Numbered from the stretch's first letter, positions 47,347-60,511 are shown. The stretch is DNA of 64,000 nucleotides from Trissonchulus latispiculum (GCA_030248195.1 JASAND010030708.1:1-64000), one strand, 5' to 3'. Notes: a model not told the origin generated them from the letters alone. Made by a program: numbers and translations.

Positions 47347-47636
47347 TGCAATTAAATGACTAATAAATTAAATAAAGAGTTTTTAAATATATAAATACAG
47401 ACATAAACAACGTCTCTGTTTTTGTGAATTAGTACAGGATCATAAATCAACAAATCGAATGCCCAATTTGTGCCATTTGTAGAGCCAACATCATCATCAT
47501 TTTGCTGCTGATTTTTTTATTTTCTATGACAAGTTTGCAGTTTTGGAGACTGAAAAATAACTGATAGCAGGCTGAGATTTAATCCGCTAGATCGAACTTG
47601 AAATGAAAAGACGGCTGCGCTAGCCGAATCTTACGA

Positions 47637-50600
47637 ATGCCTCGAAAAAAGAAACTGAGCAAAGTTCTTAGTCATCAAAAGCTAACAGTCAGCAAAAGTT
47701 TCTCAAGTCGACACGTCAAGCGAACCAGCGAAAAGCTTCCAAAGTCAGCGAAAGTTCAACGGCGTAAGCGAAAATCGAAAGCAAAGAAAGGAAAAACAGG
47801 CGAAAAAGAGATGGCGGGAAAAGGCGTGAAACAAAGCTTTCCGGAAGCCGAGACAAGGAGAAAAATTATTATCCGAAAATCCGACACACTTATTAAGAAG
47901 GAAACAATTAAAACAACTAAGCATACAGCAACTACAACTGTCGTCAGAGATGGAGAAGCTAAAGTTGCAATGCAGAAAGATGAAAAACTTCAAGTCAAGG
48001 AAATGCTACTGCCAACAGCCAGAAAAATTAGCAGCAGTAGCTTAAAAACAATCAAACCTCATGATCCCATTTCACCCGCACCGAAAGTTTTACCCTCTGC
48101 AAAAGACGCTAAAGCACCAGAAGCTCCGGTTCCAAAAATTACAAAGGAACCCGGAATGGCAAAGGTAATATGTCGAAAGATTTCGGGGTTTTGTAGGTAG
48201 AGCAGAATCTGGGATTAGATGTTTTTGATATTCCTGATTTTCTGAAAATGAAAATTCATCCATTCATCCAATTCATTAAATATCGTCCTTAGGAACCGTT
48301 TCAAAAATCTATTTAAATTATATGGCTTACACGATTTATTTGCACGATCTTAATCCTGTATATATAGTGAATCGAAAATTACTCTCTAATGGTAGTTTTG
48401 TAGGCTCCTGCAAAAGTAATGGAGCCTTCGGTCGCCAAGGAGTTGGAAAAGGTGGTAACAAAAGCAATGGAAACAAAAGTTGAGAAAAAGGTGATAGTCC
48501 AAAGAAGAATTGTTCCTTTGAGTTCTGCCGACGAAGAGGAGGAAGCTGAAATTAAAGAGCAAGTTAGTTATTACATATCTACTTATAGAGACTAGAACTA
48601 CATATTACAGCTAATTAATTACTTAAATTTTGACCAATGTTAACTTTTAATTTTGTATATTCTCAAAGATTTTCTCACGTTAATTCTTTTATATTTGAGA
48701 TGTCCACAAAATCTGAGGCCCAAACAACAGAGACTTCCACAACCTATGCTTCCAAGATTGCTGGCTGGCTTACCAACTGGTCGTCTGTTTTAGGTAGTTT
48801 TCTTACCGGTAATTTTTCAGGTATTATTTAGTTGTTTCCGTTTCTTGTTAAGAATTTAGTATTTTCCATTGAGGCCACAAAATGGCTCAACTCTTTTCAA
48901 CTGTTAAAGTTACGCATTAATGCATACAAAAAATGACAAAGGCAAGCGCGTGAGGTCAAAGTGAAGCGTCAAAAATGTGGCCTCTTTCTGCTTCAACAGG
49001 ACAGGGCTACCAAATGTCATAAAAGCAGAAAACGGCAGCTTACTTATGTAGCTTTGCCGATCATTGTGTTGGATTTCGAATTTGGACACCTTCAACAGAC
49101 ACAGAGACTTCCAATTCTGACCAAAGCCGTTAATGGTTTTGCTACTATTTTATCCTGTATGATGGTGATTTGAATGGATTTGAATGAATTTGAATTGAAA
49201 TGGTGATTTCAATAAACCATCAATATAGCGAGCCTTTATTTCAGCAAAGATGGAACTGTTATGTAAGTATTTTTATGACTGTTTTACTGTTCTATAGGTA
49301 ATTGGAAGGAAGCCAAGATTGAATCGGCGAAGAGGCCAAAGAAGTCTTCATTGAGTGTCTCGTCTGCCAGCTCAGATAAATCGGATACTCTTTCCTTTGC
49401 TGTGAAGGGGCTCAATTATTATCTTCAGAGTTTGGTGGACAAGCTTTTTCCGGATAATAGGCCGAAGGTTGAATCTTAAATTATGATATGTGAGGATTTT
49501 TCGGGCACCAAATTAGGTTGATTATTTCAGACCATTAGCCAGTCGATAAAGTTATTTTGTGGATCACTAAGTTGTACAATTACTCAACGGTCATACAAAT
49601 TAGATATGCACTTAGGCAAAATAGGAAAATAAATGTTGTCAACTTGCGCGATTTAGTATGGAAACAAAGTTTTCGTTCAAAAAGTTTATTTCTATGTTAA
49701 GTATTCTTTTGATTTGAGGAAGAAAGAGAGTTGGATCACGACATACCGGAGTTGGAAGGTGTGGATGTGTTCAAAGATGACTATGAATTTTTGGCCCCAG
49801 GAGGTCCTACCGTCGCCTATGAGCCCGTTAAAAATGTGAGTTAGCCATGCATTTGGAAATCACAGTAATCGAACACAAAAATATTGTGTAATAATCTAAA
49901 AATCATTTAATCGATGAAAGGAAAACTTACTTCATAAAACTAAAATCTAGTATCTTTGTCTTATTTATGCAGGTTCCTGGAGCATTACCGATGGTCATAC
50001 AGAAACCAGAGAATAAAGTTTGCCCAAGCATTTTAGATGTACTCAAGGTATGTATATTGTATATAGATTTTCAGCTTTCTACAAAAATTATTTGCATCTT
50101 TTTTAGTTCAATTTAGATATTTAATGCTTCAGTTATATGCGGAATCTGAATCATTCAATGGCAACTTGTTAGCGAGACAACGACACCCTAAAGTACAAAT
50201 TTTGTTAATATTGGCAAAAGCAATTATAGAATTATATTATTATAAAATTTAAGTCATAGAAGATTAATTTTTTATACAACTTTTGTATTGTTGTATGAAA
50301 CATCTTGTTTGCCATTCTGTCAAATAAGAGTTTTCTGTTTCCAGAAACCTTTGTTTCAGGAAACTGAGCTCCCACTGAAATGCGTGACGGCAAAGGCGGA
50401 TCAAAACCCGCAATACATCATTCCCTGGATTGTTCGAAATTTTCTGGACGAACAGCCGAATATTTCTTCTCTGGATTTTAAGAAGGAAGCCAAAAGACTG
50501 GGCATTTCAGAGGACTCCTTTATCATCTACATTTATATTTATTTTTTGTTTCTACTTAACTTTTATCTGCATTCGCTGCCTGTGGATACGCTGAAGCGTC

Positions 50601-51877
50601 TACTTGAAACGCCATATGGTCAAATGAAGACGGCAGTCCCTCCGGCCTCTGCCGCCTCTAAAACTTTTAGCCAACAAGATGTCAGTGTAACGACAGAAAA
50701 CACCTACGAACTCGTATCTCGTCCACCCCAAAAGCTGGCGGTGTTTGATGATACCTATGAGGTTGTCGCTGGTAAAACGGAAGTCAATCGTCAAGAAGTA
50801 AGTATGGTGGTGGTGGTGTACTGTTGGTGGTAGTACCTAAGATCATTAACCAGTTAAAAAGTTAGTCTATAGACAACCTTTCATTGGACTGCGTTAGCGA
50901 TGTACCTACTAGAATTTTCCATGTATGTGGGGGATTGAGATTTCTGATCTCTACTAGACCGTACGTGGGCTGGCGCGAAAGGGTTCTATAAACTGTCACT
51001 GCCGTTTGGGTTGTATCCATACTTAAGCTTGGTTAGATTGCTTATGACTTACCCAAATAAGAGAGCACCGGTTGTGGGTTCGAACTCACCTCAAGCCTGA
51101 ATTTTTGGGTTCAGGTGCTGTAGTAGCACATTATGGTATCGTTCGTTTTTTCATCTATTGTAAATACTCGTAAATAATCAATTATATTATATAATATAAT
51201 ACAATTTATGATTATAATTAACTAATTATAATTTTTTTAGTTTTCCTTTCTTCACTAATTGTATTCTAAATATGTCCCTAAAATTACGTAAATATGGATT
51301 TTTCAGTCTCAAACTGTCACCGCAGATGAGTTCATGAGGTATAGAAATTTGGCCTCCTTATTGGATAAAATCCCTGGCGCTTATCTCCAGCCCTCCTTCG
51401 TACTCCCAGAAGGACTCTCTGATTTCAACACTCCTGCTAAACAACATTTATACGCGGATATAGAGACACTAAAACAATGCAAAGCAACGGCAACAAAACA
51501 TTTACAATATCTTGAGCCTGTTTATGATTCTTTTAAAAAGATTAACTGGAATGGAATAAAGATTCTTTATTTACGGCTGAAACAATTTCGAGAACTGATG
51601 GAAACATTTCCGGATATCAAGATCGACGATTTGATTAAGAGGAAAAATTTTGCTGCTAATTTTAACTGCACGCTGGTGCGAAAAATTTATCCGGTCGTTG
51701 TGATGCCAAAACGCGGCGAGGCCCAAGGCTCTGATGCTTTGAGAGGGCAACAGAGTGCCTCTTCTATGACGGCAGATCAGAACAAGTACAACCAGGAACT
51801 GTGCAATTTAATTGTGTTGCTGAGAACAAGGATTCCTCAGGCGATGACTCGGAGGGCTTATCGTTATATAAAAACCA
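47637..51877 (+). CDS. Unrecognised multi-exon gene, lysine-rich N-terminus
   Basis: I do not recognise this protein. Proposed exons with GT-AG borders and matching phases: 47637-48164, 48404-48562, 48700-48793, 49298-49467, 49719-49835, 49973-50047, 50345-50797, 51307-51877. Together about 722 residues, without a certain last exon. Residues 1-110 are very basic and could carry nuclear localisation signals. Residues 130-230 are rich in Lys, Ala and Pro. The middle is acidic (ELDHDIPELEGVDVFKDDYE). In exon 7 a run of aromatic and aliphatic residues (IIYIYIYFLFLLNFYLH) interrupts otherwise polar sequence. The last exon looks helical and structured. After 51877 a donor (A|GTAAGT) can be used; otherwise reading continues to a stop at 51982-51984. 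The gene may have been cut by the repeats that begin near 52.1 kb. Exon 3 has two possible donors (48793 or 48809), and the acceptor at 49719 is weak (TTGAG). Confidence 0.6.
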
Positions 51878-52041
51878 GTAAGTTAAGTTCCCTCTTCAAG
51901 TGTTTTGTGCTATGCAACATTTTTAGATTTATTTCGTTGCTTCTTAACAATTTGACTGCCGGTATTAGAGTTTATGCACCGTAATGTAGGCCATAACTGG
52001 ATTTATTCATGCGGAAGCCGTTTTATGCTTATGTCACTTGT

Positions 52042-52240
52042 CAGGAATCAGACAGATTCCCGAATATTTATGGACAGTCAATTCGGAGGTCTGCTCAGTG
52101 TGGCCGTGGCCCAATATGAGTCAGAAGGGGAATTCTGGAGGGGGGTGTGAGCCTGCGGCCGCGGTTTTTTTGCTAAAAAACCGGAAAAATCCGGATTCTG
52201 GGGGGAGAAACCCCTGTAGCGGGAATGCCGAATAAACAGT
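52042..52240 (+). other. Possible last exon remnant and G-rich tail
   Basis: After an acceptor-like CAG at 52041, one frame reads DSRIFMDSQFGGLLSVAVAQ... to a TGA at 52147, which looks protein-like. Its phase does not fit the donor at 51877. It may be the true C-terminus joined by an exon I missed, or chance. The following sequence is G-rich with a CCGGAAAAATCCGG hairpin. Confidence 0.25.
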
Positions 52241-53150
52241 GCAAGCCACTACTAGGATTGCGCACACAATGGATAACACACCTGGCTTGGGGAGAGCCAG
52301 TCCTGGGGGAGCCTCGCCAATAGATATAACTATAGAAATACTACGTAACCTAACTAGACTAAACCTAACAACCCTTAGAAACTACAGAATACAAATTATA
52401 TTTATTATAAATATAGGCGCATGGCCGGTACACTACACACACATACAAAGTTATAACAAACACACTATAAAGGCCCTCTGGCCGACATACCTGCGGAAGC
52501 GCAAAGGCGAACACTGAGGAGACAGGGAGCAGTCGGGTACACCGACTGTCCCACAAGACAGACAAAAGCAACACTGACTCACAAATGTAAGCAAACGGAA
52601 GTGTCTGCAGACAATATGCAAATTAGTCTGCAGGCGCAACAAAAATGTAAACACCCCGCATACACATATGCATATACACTACATCTCCCCAGGGCTCCCA
52701 TGACGAGCTCCTGCGAGGATCATCTCCAAATAAAATATTACAACTAATAAAGCTAAATACATAAAGACAGAAGAACAAATTTTTAAGTATCCAAGGGAAA
52801 AGAAAACCAGTATACAATAGCGTACTGCTGGCAAAGAAAAAATTATGGTAATACTTCCGGTTACACTCAGGGGGTAGGAGAGATGGAGGTCTCTCCTTAT
52901 GAATACATTTCATACGGATGTGGTTATAAGTACCGTAAGAATAATAATAGGAAACAAGAATTTAATAAAGGATAAGTACCTTGAGTAAGTAACTTAAGAT
53001 TTAGAACCACATTACCGTAAGGTAGGTACCCTAAGGGAGTAAAATACATAACCCAAATCCCTAAGTATTCCCATAGCAATAGCAGTACAGAAGGTCCAAA
53101 AGAACCAAAGACTGGCAAGTACCGTAATCTAGGAAACCAGCACAGTCACA
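52241..53150 (-). mobile_element. Possible LTR fragment, minus strand
   Basis: Read on the minus strand, the segment starts TGTGACTGTG at 53150, has AATAAA-type signals near 52400, and ends near 52322 just before ATTGGCGAGGCTCC. Such a TTGGCGA string often follows the 5' LTR of Ty3/gypsy elements. No long reading frame is present. This could be a solo LTR plus leader, unrelated to the gypsy copy at the right edge. The identification is tentative. Confidence 0.3.
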
Positions 53151-53487
53151 TGGCATAGACCACAATGGTACAAAATAGATTTCTGCTAGAGCTTGCAACG
53201 AGTAGATGTAATATTATGACATGATTGAGAATACAAAGAAATGAACGAAATTACAAGTACAAACTTTAAGGCACATATTAAATATATACCAGAATTAAAG
53301 AAAGAAGACAAAATACATTTATATAGTGCAAAAAAAGAGAATCTAGGAACAAACACAGGACTAACAAAACAAGCAAATAATGGTAATAATTGGGTATTCC
53401 CTGTGATTAGAAAAACAAACATACGAAAAATTCGAAATGCAGTTATTAATTGACAAAGCTAACAACAGAATATAAAAAAGTCACAAA
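53151..53487. other. AT-rich spacer
   Basis: A-rich sequence; the frame at 53241-53453 (70 codons) is Lys/Asn-rich because of base composition and has no recognisable motif. Confidence 0.5.
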
Positions 53488-56400
53488 GGGCCTATTTCTT
53501 TAAAGATTAAACGGATTAGATTAAAATTAATCCGCATTAAAGAAATAGCTAGCAGGATTAAACGGATTAAATTTTAATCCTGCGAGTTAAACGAGTTAAA
53601 CGAGCTGCTTTTAATCCGACGTTTAATCCTATTTCTTTATTCATGCAGGATTAAAATTTTTAATCCAACCCTATTTCTTTAATACTTAGCAGGATTAAAA
53701 ATGAGGGAGTTAATTTTAATCCGACCGCTGTAATTTATTTCTTTAAGGATTAATTTTAATCTTTTTAATCCTGCTAGCTAATTTTGAACTGATTTTTAAT
53801 CCTCGTGTTGCTACGGAGGTTAAACGGATTAAAAACAAAAAGAGCGAAATATAACATTTACAATCAGCTGCTGCGTATCTAGATGGCGCTATCTACCGTA
53901 ATCACATTTTCTGTATTTTTATTGGTTATTTGATTTTAATAGTGAGCTTTCCTATTCTTAAAAAACTTTAAAATTTCAGTTAGCTAAGTAACAATTCTGC
54001 TAAAAATACAACAATATATCATTTTTCATGAACTTGACAACCGTTTATAAAAATGTTAGCGAGAACGCAGATTTAATTAAAAAAGGAAACCCAACTTTAC
54101 ATTTCTGACAACTGTGCTAGCCAGAATAATGAATTTGTCAACAGTAGCTATTTTTGAAAAAACCGAAACTAATGTCGTTTGTCACCATTAAACATTGCTA
54201 TTGCTGCTTGCTAAACATTGCAATTCTTGGAAATCCTTTTCGCTGACGTTTACTAATTTTGCTAGCCGAACCGATGTTTGATCATAAGTAGCATTTTATT
54301 GACTGCATCACCGAATTTTTAAAAAATTAAATTTCAGCTCAAAGTAGAGGTCTTCATATTGTGTTAAACACAGAAAACGGAAAAAGTGCTGGATTTTTTG
54401 GTGCGCCAAAGAAATCTCGCCAATGACAAAACGGAGCACTTCAACATCTATTTTAAATTGTAAAACAACCTCAAATGGCGATTTGTAGGAAGCGGAATTT
54501 TAATTTAGGCCTTTAAATTTTTTATTAATTTTTGAATTTTCAGAAAAGCCAAAGTTGAGTGCTCTGCTACGCTGAAATTGTGGGACAGCAACTTCGATAA
54601 ATGAAATATTTTGAAAACTGGGATGCCTAACTGAAAATTAATTCCTGCAGATCACAGCTTATGACAACTCAATTCGAACGATACCACCTGATTCTGATTA
54701 GCTCTGCCTGGATTCGATATTTCTCTGGCTCGGCAATGCGGATATTTAGCAAACTTTTGAAAATAGGGATTTTTCAAATTTTCGTAATATGACGAATTTT
54801 ATATATATCCATCGAAACTCTCATTGTGGGTAACATTTTTGCTTTTTCCACCATAACCCGGACACGCGTGAAATTCGAGTTATCGGCTGTTAAGTGTTTA
54901 TTGTGGTCAATGCTTTCCAACGACGGTGCTACTCCTTAAAATCACTAAATAAAGCTCTAAGGTAGATTTTCTCCATTAAACACTACCCGGAATTCTTTGT
55001 TTACACCAATTAGTAAACATATGTGCAACCGAATGAAGCTCCACAGTCAGGAATGCTCAGATGTAAATTGTCTGTGTTTGCAGCGGCACCGCAGAGATGG
55101 ACGCGGGACGAAATTTTTCGTCCCGTCCCGTCCCGTGCCGCACTCGATTTGTTTGTCCCGTCCCGCGGGACCCCGCAGTCCCGCAAATTTGATTATGCCC
55201 GTCCCGCAAAATCCCGCATAATTTCTTAATTGTCTCATTAGCTAAAATTAGTGGTAATTAATACTAATTTAATATGAAAATTTAAAATAACTGTTATGTA
55301 AACTTTACGCTATTTATTTTTCCTTGCTAAGATGCAAAGTCACTGCTGTGTGTAAAAATGTGAAAGGCTTATATATATCATCTGCAAACAAACAATATCA
55401 ATTTAGCCAAATTGGCCAAATAAAATCAAATTTAGCGGAATCAGAAAATTACTGCCATAGAAAAGCGATGGAACCGAGTCACCGTGGCAATTTGGGCCCC
55501 TTTTCGGATCGGATCACTAGGTCACCGGGCCAAGAGCTTGGATCTGGCCTTGATGCGGTTTTCTTAATTTCCCACAGATTATTTCCCAGAAATTTTTGGT
55601 TTAAAGCTAAAACTTTTAGGTCTAATTTCAATGTGATGCTGATACATGATTTGCATGTTTTAAAATTTAACTTGAGCTTCATAATTTTCGCAGCTTGAGG
55701 TTCGTTCAATATGATTTCCAGCAAAATAGTGTTTGTTCTCATTGGTTCCATGAATATTGCATTGCATAGATCTATTAGAACTAGCTGGTTTGCAAATTAT
55801 AACTGATTAAATTAGGCAATGCAGATTAAGCCAAGCTTCAAAAGTCTCTAGCTTTGTCCCGTCTTTAAGTTAAAACTCAATCCATTGACTGGTTATACGT
55901 AATCAACACTTTATATATAAAACTTCGAAATCATTTACATTACATGCGTATACCTACTCAATATTAAGCAATAAACTTTCGATCAGAAAAGATACGCAAA
56001 CCAGCACAGCAAATGAAACTTATATTACCTTAAAATTGAATTTTATAGAATAATTTGAAGTGTGACTGTAATGTTTTGAAAACAGTTATCTAGCTTTCTT
56101 AAAAATTCCCTAATTTTGTAGTAAATATAGGAAATTTTTGTCCCGCGGGACGAAGGTTGTCGTCCCATCCCGTCCCGTCCCGCGGGATCCCGCGGGCTCC
56201 CGCGGCCCGCGTCCATCTCTTTCACAAGTCCGTCACTTTCAGCAAGTTTTACTACTCAAAATGCAATCTCGATGCGCAGGACATTATGTGACAAAATTTT
56301 AATGTGAAATTGCGCATAATCAGTGACCATAAACTTTTTCATGAGGGACTCTCCTTAATTTATGGTCGGATCGGAGCGAATCGGCCCGATCCTGGTCTAG

Positions 56401-56862
56401 ATCGGATCAGATCAACAGCTAATTAGCGGATCGGATCGGAATTCGGAAGTGAATTTTATAAACCGATCGGATCGACATCATCTATTGAAAGCATACCCGC
56501 ACCAAAACTGATTTGAATCGGGCAAGTTTTGCGCTTCCAGAATCCAGATCGTACAATTTCCAATAACTTCTCCCAGTTAATTTAATCCCAGCAATAAAGA
56601 AATAGCGCATGGATTATTTTTAATCCACGGATTAAAATCCTGCAGGATTAAAACTTTTAACTTCTATTTCTTTATTGCAGGATTAAACAGATTAAAATTA
56701 ACTCTTTTAATCTGCGAGTTAAAATAGCAGGATTAAACGAGTTAATTTTAATCTGTTTAATCCGTTTAATCCTGCAATAAAGAAATAGAGATTAAAAGTT
56801 TTAATCCTGCTGGTTTTTAATCCGTTTAATCCGACCATTTTAATCTTTAAAGAAATAGGGCC
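53488..56862. mobile_element. ATTAAA-rich element, possibly one 3.4 kb unit
   Basis: 53488-53840 begins GGGCCTATTTCTTTAAAG and is packed with GATTAAA/TTTAATC motifs. 56575-56862 is a mirror-image array ending CTTTAAAGAAATAGGGCC. Both termini are bordered by AAA (53485-53487, 56863-56865), a possible 3 bp duplication as for Harbinger-type elements. The two arrays may be the ends of one element, of which 46022-46555 is a short derivative, or two separate copies. Between them is AT-rich DNA without a transposase, plus the GTCCCG element at 55092. Confidence 0.5.
55092..56220. mobile_element. GTCCCG-rich hAT-like element
   Basis: Left CAGAGATGGACGCGGGAC and right GCGTCCATCTCT are inverted termini sharing AGAGATGGACGCGGG. 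Both subterminal zones repeat GTCCCGTCCCG. Its right third matches 40920-41221. No 8 bp duplication is preserved and no transposase is present. Frames over the ends are composition artefacts. Confidence 0.65.
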
Positions 56863-56865
56863 AAA

Positions 56866-59100
56866 GTGGAAGCTTCAGATGGCACTTGTGGTGATTTGGA
56901 GTCCAGATCCCTTTTGCAGTAGGCAATAGGTGCGGTAGGCGTTTTGCTTGGGAATGGAGTAGGATCTACCTTAGCTGCTCTGAGTCCAGGGTCAAGATGT
57001 CAGACTGGCTGCCAAGGCGTATTGCCCTTCAGAGTTAGCTAAGAATCACGGAAGGAAAATGGAAATCCATTAATCCCAGCAACCAGAAGATGGATGGTCC
57101 GTTTGAAGTTACCCAAGAAATCAGATTATAGTTTCTACTGCCTTCCAAGAAGTTGTAGCAGGGACCAAAACCACCGCCGAGGTCGAAACGAGACGACATG
57201 CCTCCAACGATGTGTAGTAAAAAGGTTACCCATAATTAATATAGTTCATAAAATTGTCAGCTAACAGTCAATGTTAAAGTGAATGGGCCCCAGGAAGCGT
57301 AATATGGTGAGTTCGTTAGTTAACTTCCGGGCTCGCCATGTTGCCAACGCCGCAAGGGCACGTTAGGACTGTACTTATGTTGCACTGGAGTACAGCAGAA
57401 TGCAAAGCAGGCGATTCACAGCTCACCCACACTGCTCCAGCAAGTGCAGGTCCGCGTGTTTGAAGAGAAATTCCTCATGGGACGAAGGAACAGAAGTGAG
57501 GCGAGTTGCTCATTCTAGCACTGTAGTGGATTGTTCATGTCCACCGTGTTCGTGCCGCTGACTCCGCTGAAGAACACCAAGCAGGCAAAAATGACGATAT
57601 CTGTAAGATACATCAAGTATCTGGTTACATATAGTTCCGATTATGGTTTTGGCGCACTGATTTTCGGAATGCGAAAAGAAGATCGAGCATCAGCGTCAGA
57701 GATCAGTTCACTTTGGTCGCTCTGACCGGTTCTTCCTGTTCGTGGTTGAATCTGTGATGCCGTTTCAGTTGGTGACGATGTCATGGAAGCAAGCTGATCA
57801 CCAATGATCACTATGATGGCATACTTGATGTCCGAAGAAAGTAACGAAATGTTCAAGAGCGAGCATCGTGAGCTGGAATCATCGCTGAATTGGATGGAAT
57901 ATGAATCGGTAAAGTGGGCCAGAATGTTCAATAATCGACATAGCCTGACAAGGTGCTAATCGTTGGAGTCGCAAGGACAATAGAAACTGATTGAATGAAA
58001 TGAAACAAAAGGCCAGGAGCATAGCTCAACTGCCGATTTGTGGCATCGATACGGACACTTAAGTCCATAGATGAGGGGATAGAATCCTGCCGAAAGGATT
58101 AGGCTAAAAGCCATCAGGCATACCCGCCAAGGCCTGAATGTCCTGTTGAACGGATGGAAAGGTGATGATGCAACCTTCTTCACGTGAGTGCCCGCACTGG
58201 GGTACTTCGCAAGTCCCAGCATACCGCCATCACCTCAGGCTAATATCGACCACTAGGCTCGCTGCTCCTACCTGGAGGCGTCAAAGGTTCCAATCATCGG
58301 TAACTCAGCCGGGTCCGGACTGGCTGAGCGCCGTGGCTAGAGATAAAAGGCTTAGATGGAGTGCCCACACGCTCACGAGCCGGCCTGCTCCTGTCATCAG
58401 CTCGTAGCGACATGCCGGGAGCCTCGGAAACAGTACTGGTCGGAGGCGTAGGAGGGTCCCTCGGGCAAAGAGACCCACCATACTGAGTGACGTGCCACCG
58501 GATAAACGAGGCGAGACTCAAACAGTCCTTCACGTAGCCGTATTGGCTGAAGGGGATACCGGAAAGCACGAAGCGTCCAGATAAGGCCAGAGAATAAGCT
58601 GGCGCCAGTTCCAATGGCATGTGACCCAACAGTTCCTCGTCGACCGTAACGAGACCAATAGTGACGGGTAGCTGGTCAAGTTAATAGGGTCTAAGGGCCA
58701 TTGAATGCCATAGGGGCCAGGGTAGACTTCTCGACGAGACTGATTGTTCGCATGCTAGAGTAAATGCGCAAAGGCGACTGATAGTGACGGAATACCAGCC
58801 ATAATTGTAGAGAAACAGGAAGGATAAAACTGATCCAGAAACTTCCGTCAAGAAACTGATGTAAAGTCGGCCCAGATCTGAAAACATTGAAGAAAACGTG
58901 CAGGCTAGACATCCAATTAGGGTTGACTAAAGGTGTAGCATATACGTAAGTGATGCACAGAAAAATTGGAATAGTGGGTATAAGCAACAGCGTTGCTCAT
59001 GCAAGACATAAATGTTATACATCAGTACCCCACCCCCAAAAAAAGTGCCAATCAAGCAAGTGCGAGTTTGAGTGATCAGCAAAAACCCACACATACGTAT
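56866..59100. other. Transition into the gypsy element, no clear gene
   Basis: Base composition becomes more balanced from about 56.87 kb. Short minus-strand frames at 58.3-59.0 kb lack recognisable domains. Because integrase ends near 59.2 kb on the minus strand, this stretch should hold the element's 3' region and LTR. A purine run on the minus strand (opposite CCCCACCCCC at 59028-59037) is a candidate polypurine tract, which would place the LTR start near 59024. The left LTR border is not visible. Confidence 0.35.
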
Positions 59101-59214
59101 GGACACACAGTGACAGAAATAACCCTAAAGGCGTACTGCCTGGCAAGTCTAGATCCTACCATATTTCTTATTGTGGCGTAAAAGCCTGGTTCTTGACAGG
59201 ACTAACAAGATGTG

Positions 59215-60123
59215 GCTTCATTCAACAGCCCAGACAGCTTCCACGATCGGGCTGAACTTCAGTCTTCTGGATCTTCAAGGTGACTTCTGGCATTTTCGCA
59301 TCATCATTTTTGGCCAAAATCGGTGGCACAAAGCCGGAAGAGGCTCCTCCTGTTGTGTTGCGCATAACCAACCAGCATGATTGGCTAGCAGTGGATCAGG
59401 TTGGCAATGGCCAACCAGCTTTTTCTTCTCGAAAGACTCCCAGATCACGTGCTGCGCACACACGTATGGTGCAGGGTAGTCGTTTTGATGGTCGATATTA
59501 TTCGAGAGTTACAGCTCGATCCACTATGCTCGCCAGGAGCGGTAAACAGTTACGACGAGAAGTTCGTCCCACGGTCAGATAAGAAATGAGAGGGCACACC
59601 CAATAGCTACACAAAAGTTAAAGCAATAATAGGCTACCGTCTCAGCAGTTTCGTTAGGCATAGCAAAGGCTTCTGCATACCGGGTAAAGTGATCCACGAT
59701 TACAAGAATGCACGTATTACCACGGAGCGTCGGGGTTTTCATGCAATGCGTAACATGAAGACTGACCAGTTCGAAGGGACGGTTGACACGAATGTCATTT
59801 TGCAATCCAGCCTGCGGACGCAGGGGTCCTGGATTGACTTTGGCACATACCCTAAATGCGCAAATGTATTCGGCGAGATCTTGCGCCATCGTCGACCAAT
59901 AATAACGCAAAGTCAAACTCGCATTGGCGGCATTGTGGCTGCGGTTACCGCCAACCATGAAGCCGGAATGTACCTCATCCATGATCATTTCACGATAGCA
60001 ATGAGGGGCCGCAATGACCTTGAAGTCATTGCCCCGACGACGGCACCTCTCATCAAGACGCCATCGAGTCAGCAATCCGTCTTGGATGAAGTAGATTGGC
60101 CGAAGCTTTTTCAGGAGCACCAA
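59215..60123 (-). pseudogene. Gypsy integrase, broken
   Basis: The 59575-60123 frame shows the N-terminal zinc-binding region (His...HSG, then CAFRVC) and the start of the catalytic core with VDHFTRYAEAF, which holds the first core Asp. It ends by a stop/shift; downstream on the minus strand a GTNF motif, expected around the second core Asp, appears in another frame. No intact catalytic triad can be read. Confidence 0.85.
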
Positions 60124-60325
60124 TTCCTGAGGATCCTCCGGTTGAACCTAACGCGATCGAACAGAAGCCTGTATACAGGATCTGCCCGCCGCTCGCGTTT
60201 CCGGGTGGCTACCGTCACTTCGGACGTTATGGCGCTGACGGCCGGCGGGCACATGACGTCGGTCAGATCAATTTCTAACTCGGTGGGCTTTTCTTGCGAC
60301 GGTAGACGTGATAAAGCATCCGCGA

Positions 60326-60511
60326 CTACGTTTCGCGCCCATGCCTGTAGTCGATTATGAAATCGAACTCCTGTAATCGTGAGGCGAACCGAGCCTGACG
60401 ATCAGCACCCAAAACAGACCTGTTGCTGAGTAAGTCCGTGACCGCCATATGATCTGTCCGGATTATGAAAAGTTTGGCTGAGACATATGCCAGAACGTTT
60501 GGCATGCCCAA
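60326..60511 (-). pseudogene. Gypsy RNase H fragment
   Basis: Frame with a RTDHMAVTDLL motif (the late RNase H Asp/His region) followed by FDFIIDYRHG, the usual end of RNase H in Ty3/gypsy before the integrase linker. The preceding part of RNase H is unreadable in one frame. Confidence 0.8.

Noticed and set aside
51015..51105. tRNA-like T-arm GTGGGTTCGAACTCAC with a partial acceptor stem
   Set aside because: The T-arm and six of seven acceptor pairs are good, but no D-arm and no normal 7-base anticodon loop can be drawn, so I do not call a tRNA. It may be a tRNA-derived remnant in an intron of the orphan gene.
59689..60360. 223-codon plus-strand frame
   Set aside because: Antisense to the gypsy integrase/RNase H region; the minus strand carries the conserved motifs.
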